Shown here: positions 49,211-59,541 of the stretch, piece by piece
Layout: every line of letters begins with the position of its first letter
Numbering within the stretch: the stretch's first letter is position 1
Assembly (NCBI RefSeq): GCF_005281345.1
Contig: NZ_SZXJ01000026.1
Span: forward strand, 1-64,000
DNA: 64,000 nucleotides
Direction of reading: 5' to 3'
Origin: Citrobacter sp. wls619
GTDB taxonomy: Bacteria > Pseudomonadota > Gammaproteobacteria > Enterobacterales > Enterobacteriaceae
Translations under genes and position numbers: made by a program
Notes under the pieces: model-generated
Databases searched by the model: none
What the model was told of the DNA's origin: nothing
Seen by the model: only the letters and a program-made list of their open reading frames with translations

Positions 49211-50470
49211 TTAGCGACGTTTGCTCAGAATCTCTTTTTCATAAGCGCGCACACTTTCCAGCCACTGGCTACCGGCTGGCGTGTCGTGGCGCTGGCAATA
49301 CATCTCCCAGACGGCCTGCCACGGCAGCGATTTTTGCTCTTCCAGCAGGGCCAGACGGGCGGTGTAGTCGCCACTGGCTTCGAGCTGACGTAACTGTTCG
49401 GTTGGTTCTAACAGCGCACGTAACAGCGCTTTTTTCATGTTGCGGGTACCGATAACCCATGCGGCAATGCGATTGATTGAGGCGTCGAAGAAGTCGAGAC
49501 CAATGTGTACGCGGTCGAACAGGTTGTGGCGGACGATCTCACTGGCAATCGCCTGAGTTTCATCATCCAGCAGCACCACGTGGTCGCTGTCCCAACGAAC
49601 CGGACGGCTGACATGCAGCAGCAGGCGCGGTACGTACAGCATGGCGGCGGAGATCTTGTCGGAAATGACTTCGGTCGGATGGAAGTGACCCGCATCCAGA
49701 CATAGCGCGGTTTGACGGCTGGTGGCGTAACCCATATAGAACTCGTTGGAGCCCACGGTGTAGCTTTCAGCGCCGATACCAAATAGCTTGCTCTCAACGG
49801 CATCGATATGGTGCGCCGGGTCGAACTTCTCGCTGATCACGTCATCCAGCGCCTCCAGCAGACGCTGGCGTGGCGCTAAACGGTCAACGGTGATGTCTTT
49901 CATGCCATCCGGGATCCAGATGTTCATCACCGACGGCGTACCCAGTTGCTCGCCGAAATACGCGGAAACGCGGCGGCTGGCTTTACAGTGGTCAATCCAG
50001 AACTGGCGGATATGGTCGTCGGCGTGCGCCAGCGTGAAACCGTCGGCACTCAGCGGGTGTGAGAAGCAAGATGGGTTGAAATCCAGCCCTAAGCGGTTCA
50101 CTTTTGCCCATTCCACCCAGTTTTTGAAATGTTCAGGTTTGATTTGGTCGCGGGCGACTGGCGTCTCTGATTCCAGATAAATGGCATGCAGATTCAGACG
50201 TTTAGGGCCAGGGATCAGACTGAGTGCCTGCTCCAGATCGGCACGCAGTTCGCTGGCGTTACGCGCTTTGCCCGGATAGTTACCGGTTGCCTGAATTCCA
50301 CCCGTGAGCGAACCTTCCGGGTTTTCGAATCCGGCTACGTCGTCGCCCTGCCAGCAATGCATGGAGACCGGCAGACGATCGAGCTGGCGTAATGCTTCCT
50401 CGACATCAATACCTACCGCTGCGAAACGCAGTTTTGCCAGTTCCCAGGCTTGTTCAAGTTGAGTAGTCAT
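49211..50470 (-). CDS. rhaA: L-rhamnose isomerase
   Basis: A 419-residue metal-dependent TIM-barrel isomerase converting L-rhamnose to L-rhamnulose. Conserved metal-ligand segments include [28 protein letters not shown] and [16 protein letters not shown]. It starts at ATG 50470 ([13 protein letters not shown]), overlapping rhaB by 4 nt; two upstream codons are ignored. The same length as the E. coli enzyme. Confidence 0.98.
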   Translation of the reverse strand: MTTQLEQAWELAKLRFAAVGIDVEEALRQLDRLPVSMHCWQGDDVAGFENPEGSLTGGIQATGNYPGKARNASELRADLEQALSLIPGPKRLNLHAIYLESETPVARDQIKPEHFKNWVEWAKVNRLGLDFNPSCFSHPLSADGFTLAHADDHIRQFWIDHCKASRRVSAYFGEQLGTPSVMNIWIPDGMKDITVDRLAPRQRLLEALDDVISEKFDPAHHIDAVESKLFGIGAESYTVGSNEFYMGYATSRQTALCLDAGHFHPTEVISDKISAAMLYVPRLLLHVSRPVRWDSDHVVLLDDETQAIASEIVRHNLFDRVHIGLDFFDASINRIAAWVIGTRNMKKALLRALLEPTEQLRQLEASGDYTARLALLEEQKSLPWQAVWEMYCQRHDTPAGSQWLESVRAYEKEILSKRR

Positions 50471-51936
50471 GCGCAAAGCTCCTTTGTCTGTCGTAATGGT
50501 TGAAACTGCGCTTTATGGCGGGCAATTTCACTTTCAGGATTGGGGATGAAGGTTGTCAGGTCGTAGTTAGCGCGTACCACCTGGCGGTAATCATCAACGT
50601 TGTTTAGCTCATCCAGCGTCATCAACTGGACGCCAATATTGCCGAGCGTGGAGGCCTCAATAGGCCCGGATATGACGCGAATACCGCAGGCATCCGCGCA
50701 AAGTTGGTTGAGTAATGCGTTCTGACATCCACCACCGACGATGTGCAGTTGGTGAAATGCTTCGCCGCGAAGCTCAGCCAGTTCCTGCAGGATATCGGCG
50801 TACAGCAACGCCAGACTGTCGAAAATACAGCGCGCCAGTTCAGCATCCCGCATCGGCACTGGCAGGCCAGATTCGCGGCAGGCTGCCTGAATTTCCGCGC
50901 TCATGTCGTCAGGATTGATAAAGCGCTCGTCGTTGGGGTTAATCAGAAACTGGCAGGCCGGCAGCGCCTGGGTTTGGACGATAAGCGCAGGCAGGTCGGT
51001 TATCTGCCGCTCTTTTAACACGCGCTGGAGTAGCCACAGCCCCATGATGTTTTTCAGCACGCGGTAGCGCCCTTCCGCGCCCCCTTCGTTGGTGATGTTC
51101 GCCGCCAGCGCCGCATCGTTGGTATACGGTGTTCTGCTCTCAAAACCCATCAGCGACCAGGTACCGGAAGAAAGATACGCGCTGTGTTTATCGGCCAGCG
51201 GTGAAGCGATCACCGCGCTGGCGGTGTCGTGGCTGGCGACGGCAACCACCGGGATTTGATTTTTCTGCGGACAAATCCAGTGACCAATTACGTTCCCCGG
51301 ATGCGTGGGGCGGCCAAACCACGCTTTGTCGGCACCGCTCCAGGCCAGTAGGGTTTCGTCCCAGTCGTCGGTGTTGATATTGACTAACTGGGTGGTGGTG
51401 GCGTTGGTATATTCCCAGTTCATTTCTCCGGTCAGGCGATAGCTGAAGTAATCGGGGATTAGCAGGGCATGCGCCACCTGGGGGATCAGTTCCGGTTGCT
51501 GTTCGACCAGTGCGCGGAGCTGATACAGGGTATTAAAGGGCAGAAACTGAATGCCGCTACGGCGATAGATTTCACTTTGACCTGGCTGCGTCATGGCCCG
51601 CGACATAATGCCGTTCGTGCGGCTATCGCGATAAGAGACTGGCAACCCAACACGCTGACCGTTTTTATCGATCAGGACATAATCCACGCCCCAGGTATCA
51701 ATGCCGATGCTGTCGATCCGAATGCCTTGATCGCAGACTTTCCGCAGACCGAGGCGAATGTCGTTTTCCAGGCTGTCGATGTCCCAGGTGTCAAAACCGT
51801 CTGTTTTTTGCAGGCAGTTAACAAAGCGGTGGATTTCACGCAGTGTCAGGGTACGGTGTTCACTGTCGTAACGCGCCAACATTACGCGTCCACTGGATGC
51901 ACCGAGATCAACAGCGACACAATGGCGAAGAGTCAT
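50467..51936 (-). CDS. rhaB: rhamnulokinase
   Basis: A 489-residue FGGY-family kinase phosphorylating L-rhamnulose at C1. N-terminal ATP-phosphate loop [19 protein letters not shown] catalytic region, and C-terminal [12 protein letters not shown] adenine-site motif. First gene of the rhaBAD operon; its promoter region faces rhaS. Confidence 0.97.
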   Translation of the reverse strand: MTLRHCVAVDLGASSGRVMLARYDSEHRTLTLREIHRFVNCLQKTDGFDTWDIDSLENDIRLGLRKVCDQGIRIDSIGIDTWGVDYVLIDKNGQRVGLPVSYRDSRTNGIMSRAMTQPGQSEIYRRSGIQFLPFNTLYQLRALVEQQPELIPQVAHALLIPDYFSYRLTGEMNWEYTNATTTQLVNINTDDWDETLLAWSGADKAWFGRPTHPGNVIGHWICPQKNQIPVVAVASHDTASAVIASPLADKHSAYLSSGTWSLMGFESRTPYTNDAALAANITNEGGAEGRYRVLKNIMGLWLLQRVLKERQITDLPALIVQTQALPACQFLINPNDERFINPDDMSAEIQAACRESGLPVPMRDAELARCIFDSLALLYADILQELAELRGEAFHQLHIVGGGCQNALLNQLCADACGIRVISGPIEASTLGNIGVQLMTLDELNNVDDYRQVVRANYDLTTFIPNPESEIARHKAQFQPLRQTKELCA

Positions 51937-52239
51937 AGCGAGGTCCTTCTGAGTTTCATTGCACTCAGTCTAAGAACCCGTGAAATGGCGTACCTTCTTG
52001 TTAGTGACAACGACAATAGGCGGCTGGCAGCATGGCAAAGGTGAACGTGATGGCGTTCACATTTTCTACTAATAGGGATGGTTTCGTCTGATGTGAGCCC
52101 TTTCGCAATTCCCGATCTTTCCCGCTATTTCTTGAAGAATTGACCGTGTTTACGCTCTTTGACGTCAAAAATTTAAGGTGAGGGTGATAACCCTTAATTA
52201 CTATTCAGCCATGTTCATTTGATCGGGGTGGATGTCATC
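51937..52239. promoter_or_regulatory. rhaBAD-rhaSR divergent control region
   Basis: A 303-nt gap. A CRP-like site CGTGATGGCGTTCACA lies at 52046-52061, about 110 nt upstream of the rhaB start. In E. coli the RhaS sites (17-bp half-sites near the rhaB -35) and RhaR sites near rhaS flank such CRP sites. The half-sites cannot be fixed confidently by eye. Confidence 0.7.
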
Positions 52240-53088
52240 ATGACCGTATTGCATTGCGTGGATTTTTTTCCGACAGGTAAAGCGCCCGTGGCGATTGAAC
52301 CCCGGCTTCCTCAGCCTGCTTTTCCAGAGCATCATCATGATTTTCATGAAATTGTAGTGGTTGAGCATGGTACGGGAATTCATGTGTTCAATGGACAGCC
52401 TTATACCATTAGCGGGGGAACGGTGTGTTTTGTCCGCGATCATGACAGACACTTATATGAACATACTGACAACCTGTGTCTGACCAATATTCTGTATCGT
52501 TCCCCGGATGCGTTTCAGTTTTTGGCCGGGCTGAATCAGTTGTTACCCCAGGAGCTGAATGGGCAATATCCGTCACACTGGCGGGTGAATCAGAGCGTGT
52601 TGCAGCAGGTTCGGCATCTGGTGGGGCAAATGGAAAATCTTGGCGAGGCAATGGATACGCCGACGGCGGCAAATCGTGAGATCTTGTTCATGCAGTTGCT
52701 GGTGCTGTTGCGTAAAAGTAGCCTGATGGAAGCGGCAACAGATAATGATGCGCGACTGAACCAACTACTGGCATGGCTGGAGGACAACTTTGCCGATGAA
52801 GTATGCTGGGAAGCTATAGCCGAGCAGTTTTCGCTCTCTTTACGTACTCTGCACCGCCAGCTTAAACAACAGACCGGGCTGACGCCGCAGCGCTATCTCA
52901 ACCGCCTACGGCTAATCAAAGCCCGCCATTTACTACGTCACAGTGATGACAGCGTGACGGACATCGCTTATCGCTGCGGATTTGGCGACAGTAACCATTT
53001 TTCGACGCTGTTTCGCCGGGAGTTTAACTGGTCGCCGCGCGATATCCGACAGGGACGCGATGTCATTACTGGAAGCAGCCTCCAGTAA
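52240..53088 (+). CDS. rhaS: rhamnose-responsive activator RhaS
   Basis: A 282-residue AraC/XylS activator of rhaBAD and rhaT. N-terminal cupin with [17 protein letters not shown]-terminal double helix-turn-helix ([46 protein letters not shown]). The ATG at 52240 aligns with E. coli MTVLHSVDFF. It is slightly longer at its C-terminus and is separated from rhaR by a REP pair. Confidence 0.95.
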   Translation: MTVLHCVDFFPTGKAPVAIEPRLPQPAFPEHHHDFHEIVVVEHGTGIHVFNGQPYTISGGTVCFVRDHDRHLYEHTDNLCLTNILYRSPDAFQFLAGLNQLLPQELNGQYPSHWRVNQSVLQQVRHLVGQMENLGEAMDTPTAANREILFMQLLVLLRKSSLMEAATDNDARLNQLLAWLEDNFADEVCWEAIAEQFSLSLRTLHRQLKQQTGLTPQRYLNRLRLIKARHLLRHSDDSVTDIAYRCGFGDSNHFSTLFRREFNWSPRDIRQGRDVITGSSLQ

Positions 53089-53142
53089 CGCGAAAGCTAT
53101 CAACGTTTTTTGCCGTCCGTTTGCTGATAATCATACCCTTTT

Positions 53143-53219
53143 ATGCCGGATGGCGGCTGTGCCTTATCCGGCCTACGTGGATGCCCTGTAGACCGGATAA
53201 ACGTAGTGCATCCGGCAAG
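53143..53219. repeat. REP pair between rhaS and rhaR
   Basis: TGCCGGATGGCGGC...TTATCCGGCCTAC and TGTAGACCGGATAAAC...GCATCCGGCA in opposite orientation. In E. coli these two genes are nearly adjacent, so this insertion interrupts the regulatory operon. Confidence 0.87.
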
Positions 53220-53240
53220 CGTTCAGGTTGAGGTGATGTG

Positions 53241-54089
53241 ATGGTGAATCATCTGGTCCTTCTGAAATCAGACTTTTTTGCGAATGACCACCAGGCTGTC
53301 GCGGTGGCCGATCGTTATCCGCAGGATGTGTTTGCCGAACATACTCATGAGTTTTGCGAGCTGGTGATGGTGTGGCGCGGCAATGGCCTGCATGTTCTCA
53401 ACGATCGCCCGTACCGGATAACCCGTGGCGATCTGTTTTATATCCGTGCCGAAGACAAACACTCCTACACCTCAGTTAACGATCTCGTCCTGCAAAATAT
53501 CATTTACTGCCCGGAACGGCTGACGCTGAATGTCGGCTGGGAAAGCGCGATCCCAGGATTTAACGGTTCGCCGCGACAGCCTCACTGGCGGCTCGGCAGC
53601 GCTGGTATGTCCCAGGCCCGGCAGATAATTAGTCAGCTTGAACACGAGAGTAATCAGCGTGACCCGCTGGCTTTTGAAATGGCTGAATTGCTGTTTGGGC
53701 AACTGGTGACTCATTTCAAACGGCATCGCTATGCCACGGATACGCTGCCAGCGACATCCAGTGAAACGTTGTTGGATAAGCTGATTACCGCGTTGGCCGG
53801 GAGTCATGAACATGCCTTTGCGCTGGATAAATTCTGCGAGCAGGAACAGTGCAGTGAGCGAGTTTTGCGTCAGCAGTTTCGCAGCCAGACCGGAATGACC
53901 ATCAACCAGTATCTCCGCCAGGTGCGGGTTTGCCATGCTCAGTATCTGCTCAAGCACAGTAGACTGATGATCGGTGAAATTTCTATGCGCTGCGGCTTTG
54001 AAGACAGTAATTACTTTTCGGTGGTATTCACGCGAGAAACCGGGATGACGCCGAGCCAGTGGCGTCATCTCAGCAGCCCGAATGATTAA
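53241..54089 (+). CDS. rhaR: rhamnose-responsive activator RhaR
   Basis: A 282-residue AraC-family activator of rhaSR. Cupin motif [19 protein letters not shown] and C-terminal helix-turn-helix pair ending [20 protein letters not shown]. The ATG at 53241 with GAGGTG 5 nt upstream matches the short E. coli form (MAHQLKLLKDDFF). Convergent with rhaT, overlapping by 4 nt. Confidence 0.94.
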   Translation: MVNHLVLLKSDFFANDHQAVAVADRYPQDVFAEHTHEFCELVMVWRGNGLHVLNDRPYRITRGDLFYIRAEDKHSYTSVNDLVLQNIIYCPERLTLNVGWESAIPGFNGSPRQPHWRLGSAGMSQARQIISQLEHESNQRDPLAFEMAELLFGQLVTHFKRHRYATDTLPATSSETLLDKLITALAGSHEHAFALDKFCEQEQCSERVLRQQFRSQTGMTINQYLRQVRVCHAQYLLKHSRLMIGEISMRCGFEDSNYFSVVFTRETGMTPSQWRHLSSPND

Positions 54090-55120
54090 CTGGCCATTCC
54101 CAGACCGACAATATTTGCCGCGAGAATAATGACCACGCAGCCGAGGCTCAGTACGCTGACCGGACGGCGGCCCGCGTTTTTCCACTCTTTCAGCACCAGA
54201 CCAACAATACCACCGCACAGGACATAGAAGCTCATGTGCAGCATCCAGCTGACATAATCATACTGCGCCGGAATGCGAGCGTGGCCCCAGGCGTAGAAGA
54301 AGAATTGTAGATACCACATCAGACCACCGAGCGCGGACAGCAGCACGTTGGTGATGATCAGCGGTTTGGCTAACGAGAAGTCGGCTTTTATCGAAAGATC
54401 TTTCACTTTTGCCAGACGAATAAAACAGAAGCCCAGGTTGACTAAAGCACCGCCGCCCATGATGACGACATAGCTTGGCAGCGCGACGTACAGCGGATCG
54501 ACGCCCAGCGCGGCAGCAGCATCGTGCATGGGTTTCGCCGCGTTCATCGCAAAGGACATCCCGGCAGAGAAAATGCCGCACATTACCGCCAGCACCAGCC
54601 CCTTCTTCAGGTTGAACTCTTCTGCTTTGATGCCCATTTTACGTTCTTTCAACTGCCCTGCGCGGGTCACAATGCCCACGCCGATCAGCGCGACCAATAC
54701 GCCCAGTAGCGTCATGCGTCCGCCATTGGTGTTGATCAGCACATCAAAGTTACCGTTGATGATAGGGGTCATCAGCGTGCCGACAATCAGGGTAATACCA
54801 ATCGCAATACCAATCCCCATCGACATGCCGAGATAGCGCATGGTCAGGCCATAGTTGATATTACCGATCCCCCACATCGCGCCAAACAGGAATACCGGTG
54901 CCAGCGTGGAGAGGCTAAAAGAGCTGAAGTAGGCCCAGAAATTGGGAAGCAACATGGCGCTGATGGTCCATGGCAGGATAAGCCAGGAGACGATCCCGCC
55001 AACCGACCACATTGTTTCCCATGACCAATGTTTAACTTGTTTGAACGGGGCATAGAAACAGGCTGCGCTGGCTGCGCCTATCAAATGCCAAAGAATACCC
55101 ATCGTAATCGCGTTACTCAT
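54086..55120 (-). CDS. rhaT: L-rhamnose-proton symporter RhaT
   Basis: A 344-residue inner membrane protein with ten hydrophobic helices, the defining member of the RhaT (DMT) transporter family. It takes up L-rhamnose with protons and is the same length as E. coli RhaT. A CRP-like site lies upstream at 55252-55267. Convergent with rhaR, divergent from sodA. Confidence 0.96.
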   Translation of the reverse strand: MSNAITMGILWHLIGAASAACFYAPFKQVKHWSWETMWSVGGIVSWLILPWTISAMLLPNFWAYFSSFSLSTLAPVFLFGAMWGIGNINYGLTMRYLGMSMGIGIAIGITLIVGTLMTPIINGNFDVLINTNGGRMTLLGVLVALIGVGIVTRAGQLKERKMGIKAEEFNLKKGLVLAVMCGIFSAGMSFAMNAAKPMHDAAAALGVDPLYVALPSYVVIMGGGALVNLGFCFIRLAKVKDLSIKADFSLAKPLIITNVLLSALGGLMWYLQFFFYAWGHARIPAQYDYVSWMLHMSFYVLCGGIVGLVLKEWKNAGRRPVSVLSLGCVVIILAANIVGLGMAS

Positions 55121-55251
55121 GACTGAATCCTCGTTATTATTTATCGTCGGTCATAACCCCTCCGACACAACGAGTTTAAAAATTACGCAGATGATTAACC
55201 TTTTGACGATTGCCGCCTTTGTCCTCTTGTTGGCAATCATCACGTTAACTG

Positions 55252-55339
55252 GGTGATTTGGCTCACATCTTCAGTAATGGTGATGAATAATTAAGACCCT
55301 GTAAAAAGTACGGCATTGATAATCATTTTCAATATCATT
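55252..55339. promoter_or_regulatory. rhaT CRP site and sodA Fur box
   Basis: GGTGATTTGGCTCACA at 55252-55267 resembles a CRP site for rhaT. GATAATCATTTTCAATATCATT at 55318-55339, about 70 nt before sodA, fits a Fur box; sodA is Fur-repressed and SoxS/ArcA-controlled in E. coli. Confidence 0.7.
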
Positions 55340-55409
55340 TAATTAACTATAATGACCCAACTGCTTACGCGGCGTTAACACTGGCCGCCCGACAATACTG
55401 GAGATGATT

Positions 55410-56030
55410 ATGAGTTATACACTGCCATCCCTGCCGTACGCTTATGATGCCCTTGAACCGCACTTCGATAAGCAGACGATGGAAATCCACCATACCAAAC
55501 ACCACCAGGCTTACGTAAACAACGCTAATGCTGCGCTGGAAAGCCTGCCTGAATTCGCGAGCCTGTCTGCTGAAGAGCTGATCACCAAACTGGATCAGCT
55601 GCCTGCGGATAAGAAAACCGTTCTGCGTAACAACGCTGGCGGCCACGCTAACCACAGCCTGTTCTGGAAAGGCCTGAAAACCGGTACCACGCTGCAGGGC
55701 GACCTGAAAGCGGCTATCGAACGTGACTTCGGTTCCGTTGACAACTTCAAAGCTGAATTTGAAAAAGCAGCAGCCACTCGTTTCGGTTCCGGCTGGGCGT
55801 GGCTGGTTCTGAAAGGTGACAAACTGGCTGTTGTTTCCACCGCTAACCAGGATTCCCCGCTGATGGGTGAAGCTATTTCTGGCGCTTCCGGCTTCCCAAT
55901 TGTGGGCCTGGACGTCTGGGAACACGCTTACTACCTGAAATTCCAGAACCGTCGCCCGGACTACATCAAAGAGTTCTGGAACGTAGTGAACTGGGACGAA
56001 GCCGCTGCGCGTTTTGCCGCAAAAAAATAA
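55410..56030 (+). CDS. sodA: manganese superoxide dismutase
   Basis: A 206-residue cytoplasmic Mn-SOD dismutating superoxide. Metal ligands are visible in [22 protein letters not shown] and the C-terminal signature [11 protein letters not shown]. The ATG at 55410 ([15 protein letters not shown]) matches the family; the open frame begins two codons earlier. Confidence 0.98.
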   Translation: MSYTLPSLPYAYDALEPHFDKQTMEIHHTKHHQAYVNNANAALESLPEFASLSAEELITKLDQLPADKKTVLRNNAGGHANHSLFWKGLKTGTTLQGDLKAAIERDFGSVDNFKAEFEKAAATRFGSGWAWLVLKGDKLAVVSTANQDSPLMGEAISGASGFPIVGLDVWEHAYYLKFQNRRPDYIKEFWNVVNWDEAAARFAAKK

Positions 56031-56313
56031 GTTTAATGATGCCTGAAACCTGAGAGCGTTATGCTGATCGGGTCGGGATCTGATGACGTGATACAGCCCC
56101 TGCAAGCGATGCCTGTGGGGGCTTTTTTGTGATCAAAATCAACATAGGAACATTGATCCATTTAAATTGAAACAAGGTTTTATTATGCGAGTGGGATCAC
56201 TTTTATAGTTTCTCTGAATGTCTATCTTCTTTTCATCAAGACGGGCGCATCTCAAAAGCAAGATGCAGTCGCCCATAAAAATTGCCCCATTTTTATGTCT
56301 ACAGGTGATGGAA
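56031..56313. other. sodA terminator and kdgT leader
   Basis: A hairpin AGCCCCTGCA...TGTGGGGGCT followed by TTTTTT at about 56095-56127 terminates sodA. The remainder leads to kdgT. An open extension of kdgT to 56218 exists, but nothing supports its use. Confidence 0.7.
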
Positions 56314-57297
56314 ATGCAGATCAAACGTACGATAGAGAAAATCCCAGGCGGTATGATGTTGGTACCACTTTTTCTGGGCGCGTTATGTCACACCTTTTCA
56401 CCCGGCGCCGGGAAATACTTCGGCTCATTTACCAACGGCATGATCACCGGTACGGTGCCGATTCTGGCCGTCTGGTTCTTTTGCATGGGGGCGTCGATTA
56501 AGCTGAGCGCTACCGGAACCGTACTGCGTAAATCCGGCACGCTAGTGATAACCAAGATCCTGGTCGCATGGGTGGTAGCGGCGATCGCATCGCGCATTCT
56601 TCCTGAACATGGTGTGGAAGTGGGGTTCTTCGCCGGGTTGTCCACGCTGGCGCTGGTGGCCGCAATGGATATGACTAACGGCGGGCTGTATGCCTCGATC
56701 ATGCAGCAATACGGCACCAAAGAAGAGGCCGGGGCGTTTGTCCTGATGTCGCTGGAGTCAGGTCCGCTGATGACCATGGTCATTCTGGGAACCGCCGGGA
56801 TTGCGTCGTTTGAACCACATGTATTTGTGGGGGCGGTATTGCCGTTCCTGATTGGTTTTGCGCTGGGTAATCTGGATCCTGAACTGCGGGAATTCTTCAG
56901 TAAAGCCGTGCAGACGCTGATCCCTTTCTTTGCCTTCGCATTGGGGAACACTATTGATTTGAGCGTCATTGCGCAGACTGGCGTTCTGGGTATTCTGTTG
57001 GGCGTCGCGGTGATTATCATTACCGGTATACCGTTGATTATTGCCGATAAACTGATTGGTGGCGGGGATGGTACGGCGGGGATTGCGGCGTCCAGTTCTG
57101 CTGGCGCGGCCGTTGCCACACCGGTGCTGATTGCTGAAATGGTTCCGGCGTTCAAACCGATGGCACCAGCGGCCACCTCCCTGGTGGCGACCTCGGTGAT
57201 TGTAACCTCGATCCTCGTACCGATTATCACGTCCATCTGGTCGAAAAGAGCCAAAGCCAGAGCGGCGGAAATTGATCTTCGCGGTACCGTGAAGTAA
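56314..57297 (+). CDS. kdgT: 2-keto-3-deoxygluconate permease KdgT
   Basis: A 327-residue, ten-helix secondary transporter that imports 2-keto-3-deoxygluconate with protons. Almost identical to E. coli KdgT, including [18 protein letters not shown] and [17 protein letters not shown]. The ATG at 56314 ([13 protein letters not shown]) is preferred, with AGGTGATGG upstream. It faces a KDG-aldolase-like gene, suggesting a local uptake-and-cleavage route. Confidence 0.95.
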   Translation: MQIKRTIEKIPGGMMLVPLFLGALCHTFSPGAGKYFGSFTNGMITGTVPILAVWFFCMGASIKLSATGTVLRKSGTLVITKILVAWVVAAIASRILPEHGVEVGFFAGLSTLALVAAMDMTNGGLYASIMQQYGTKEEAGAFVLMSLESGPLMTMVILGTAGIASFEPHVFVGAVLPFLIGFALGNLDPELREFFSKAVQTLIPFFAFALGNTIDLSVIAQTGVLGILLGVAVIIITGIPLIIADKLIGGGDGTAGIAASSSAGAAVATPVLIAEMVPAFKPMAPAATSLVATSVIVTSILVPIITSIWSKRAKARAAEIDLRGTVK

Positions 57298-57306
57298 GCC
57301 TCTTTT

Positions 57307-57330
57307 GCCGGATGGTCTGCACCATCCGGC
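57307..57330. terminator. REP-like hairpin between convergent kdgT and aldolase genes
   Basis: Perfect 10-bp stem GCCGGATGGT-CTGC-ACCATCCGGC in the 41-nt space between two convergent genes. It reads the same on both strands and can act as a bidirectional stop or REP. Confidence 0.75.
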
Positions 57331-57338
57331 TTAATGCG

Positions 57339-58235
57339 TTAACCTTTGACGACGAACACCTCATCGATAGTCCGACACTCACTCTCGTTCAACTCTCCAC
57401 CCGCGTTTCGTGATACCCCGGTGCAATAGCCAAACTTACGTGATACCACTGTTTTAATCGTGGTGACAAAATCCTCGCCGATGGCGTAGATGGACATGTA
57501 GGTGCCAATCTTATCCTGAATCTCACGCAGCGCCGCCAGATCGCCCTGCTTAAACGCTTCGCGTGCGCTGACAAACAGCTCAGGCATAACGTTGTTGAGG
57601 CCCGAGATGATCCCCGCGCCGCCAGCCAGCAGGTTAGGAATATAGTATTCGTCATAACCCGACAGCACCGCAAAATCTTCCCGCACGGCACGGGTTGTCT
57701 GGATCATGCTGCGGGTGTGGGACTGGCAGTCCACGGTGTCTTTAATGCCAGCAAAGTTCGGGAATTCCGCTGCCAGCGTGGCAACCAGTTCAGGGGTTAA
57801 ATCGCAACCGGTTCGCGCCGGGAAGTTATAGGCAAACCATTTGCCGCTGAGTTTCTGTCCCAACTGGCGAAAGTAGCTTAGTAGCTGCTTCGACGTTTGA
57901 CCGTAGTAGTATGGCGGCAGGATCATGACGGCATCGTATCCGGCGCGATGCGCCTCCTGGGCCATCAGCAAAACATCATTCTGGCAGGTGGATGAGACGT
58001 TCGCGACCATCTTCAGCGAGCTCATGGCACGGGCTTCACGGATCAGCAACAACCTTTCTTCGAGCGTAAAGGAAGCAAATTCCCCAATGCTGCCCATCAA
58101 CAAAATAACGTCGATTTTTGCCTCAGTAAGGCGTTTGAGATGCTGGCTCAGACCATTGAGATCGATCTTGCCATCATTGTCCATTGGCGTAATGGAAGGA
58201 CACCAGACGCCAGCAAATTGCGATTGACCAGTCAC
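57339..58235 (-). CDS. DapA/NAL-family aldolase, probable 2-keto-3-deoxy acid aldolase
   Basis: A 298-residue class I aldolase of the dihydrodipicolinate synthase/N-acetylneuraminate lyase superfamily, similar in layout to E. coli YagE/YjhH. Schiff-base Lys165 (GIKDTVD), Tyr136 in the YNFPARTG motif, and GSIGEFASFTLEER as the substrate-carboxylate loop. The YNFP plus GxIGEF pattern fits KDG-type aldolases better than DapA. It converges on kdgT, so 2-keto-3-deoxygluconate is a reasonable substrate by context. Not in the E. coli locus. Confidence 0.8.
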   Translation of the reverse strand: MTGQSQFAGVWCPSITPMDNDGKIDLNGLSQHLKRLTEAKIDVILLMGSIGEFASFTLEERLLLIREARAMSSLKMVANVSSTCQNDVLLMAQEAHRAGYDAVMILPPYYYGQTSKQLLSYFRQLGQKLSGKWFAYNFPARTGCDLTPELVATLAAEFPNFAGIKDTVDCQSHTRSMIQTTRAVREDFAVLSGYDEYYIPNLLAGGAGIISGLNNVMPELFVSAREAFKQGDLAALREIQDKIGTYMSIYAIGEDFVTTIKTVVSRKFGYCTGVSRNAGGELNESECRTIDEVFVVKG

Positions 58236-58387
58236 GTTGTCGACTCCTTAATTGAAATGATGTTTCAAAACAAGATTACATTGATAGCATGTGTCCCTAA
58301 GTTTCATGTGAACCGTGCTCTCATTTTGAGCGACTGGGGTAAAATAAATATGGTGTAATGGGAGAAATTTATCGGGAGAGGGAACAG

Positions 58388-59089
58388 ATGCGATATCCGG
58401 TCGATGTTTTTACAGGCAAGATTCGGGACTACACGGGAAGCCGTCCCAGCGCGATTGCTAAAGTTCAGGTTGATGGCGAGTTGATGCTGACCGATCTGGG
58501 GCTCACGGGCGATGAACAGGCGGAGACTAAAATTCATGGCGGGCCGGATCGCGCGCTGTGCCACTATCCGCGTGAACATTATCAGCACTGGATACAAGAA
58601 TTCCCCGAACAGGCGGAGTTATTTGTCGCCCCCGCCTTTGGGGAGAACCTCTCAACGCTTGGGCTGACAGAAGAGAATGTCTATATCGGCGATATTTTCC
58701 AGTGGGGCGAGGCGCTGATTCAGGTCACACAGCCGCGTTCACCGTGTTTTAAGCTGAATTTCCATTTTGGCATTAGCGATATGGCAAGTCAGATGCAGGC
58801 TTCGGGGAAGATAGGCTGGCTGTACAGTGTTATCGCGCCGGGGCGCGTGTCGGCGGATGCGCCGCTGGAACTGGTGTCGCGCGTGAGCGATGTCAGTCTG
58901 CGGGAGGCCATTGCCATTGCGTGGCATATGCCGTTTGACGATGACCAGTATCACCGCCTGCTGTCAGCGGCAGGATTATCGAAAAGCTGGACCAGGACAA
59001 TGCAGAAACGTCGCCTGAGTGGCAAAATTGAAGACAATGCCAGACGGTTATGGGGCAGTAATCCCCCTCAGGAAAGGACGGAAGTGTAA
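58388..59089 (+). CDS. yiiM: MOSC-domain protein YiiM (6-N-hydroxylaminopurine resistance)
   Basis: A 233-residue MOSC protein. The domain carries the conserved GDEQAETKIHGGPDRALCHY and the cofactor-binding QPRSPCFKLN cysteine. In E. coli YcbX and YiiM reduce N-hydroxylated purines using molybdenum cofactor. The ATG at 58388 follows AGAGGG; ten upstream codons are ignored. Its stop overlaps the next gene by one base (TAATG). Confidence 0.92.
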   Translation: MRYPVDVFTGKIRDYTGSRPSAIAKVQVDGELMLTDLGLTGDEQAETKIHGGPDRALCHYPREHYQHWIQEFPEQAELFVAPAFGENLSTLGLTEENVYIGDIFQWGEALIQVTQPRSPCFKLNFHFGISDMASQMQASGKIGWLYSVIAPGRVSADAPLELVSRVSDVSLREAIAIAWHMPFDDDQYHRLLSAAGLSKSWTRTMQKRRLSGKIEDNARRLWGSNPPQERTEV

Positions 59090-59490
59090 TGACTGAATCT
59101 GAAAATGCGGTGGCAATTGTTAAAGCGTTTCTGATTGCCTCGATGATCCCCGACGCTGAACGTGCAGCGACGTTTACGCACCCTGAGGTGAAGATTACCT
59201 TTACCGGACGGCGAGAAATGGCCGGTGCCGCGGATATTGCCCGCTTTAATGGCGAACGCTATAAGTGGGTAAAAAAATCGCTGGGCGAGTTTGATGCCGT
59301 GGCGCACGATGACTGCGTGGTGGTTTATTCGAACGGTGCGCTGTATGGCGAATGGCCTGATGGACGTGCGTTTGCGGGCAACCGTTATATCGATCGCTTC
59401 GAAGTCCGTGAGGGAAAAATTACCCATATGGATGTGTGGAATGACAGCGCAGAGTGGATCCTCGCGCCGGAAATTTCCCGCCAGGCGTAA
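59089..59490 (+). CDS. SnoaL/NTF2-like protein coupled to yiiM
   Basis: A 133-residue cone-shaped alpha+beta protein of the SnoaL-like/NTF2 superfamily. It has an N-terminal helix (ENAVAIVKAFLIASMIPDAERAATF in part) and a C-terminal sheet ending RYIDRFEVREGKITHMDVWNDSAEW. The ATG overlaps the yiiM stop, so it is cotranslated. No catalytic role can be deduced; it may be a cytoplasmic hydrolase or isomerase acting on the same class of small molecules as YiiM. Not next to yiiM in E. coli. Confidence 0.8.
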   Translation: MTESENAVAIVKAFLIASMIPDAERAATFTHPEVKITFTGRREMAGAADIARFNGERYKWVKKSLGEFDAVAHDDCVVVYSNGALYGEWPDGRAFAGNRYIDRFEVREGKITHMDVWNDSAEWILAPEISRQA

Positions 59491-59507
59491 ACCTGTGACG
59501 GTGTATA

Positions 59508-59538
59508 AAAAATCGGCCTACACGATGTAGGCCGAAAT
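59508..59538. terminator. terminator between SnoaL-like gene and cpxA
   Basis: AATCGGCCTACA-CGA-TGTAGGCCGAAATT stem with A- and T-runs on both sides, between convergent genes. Likely bidirectional. Confidence 0.8.
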
Positions 59539-59541
59539 TGA

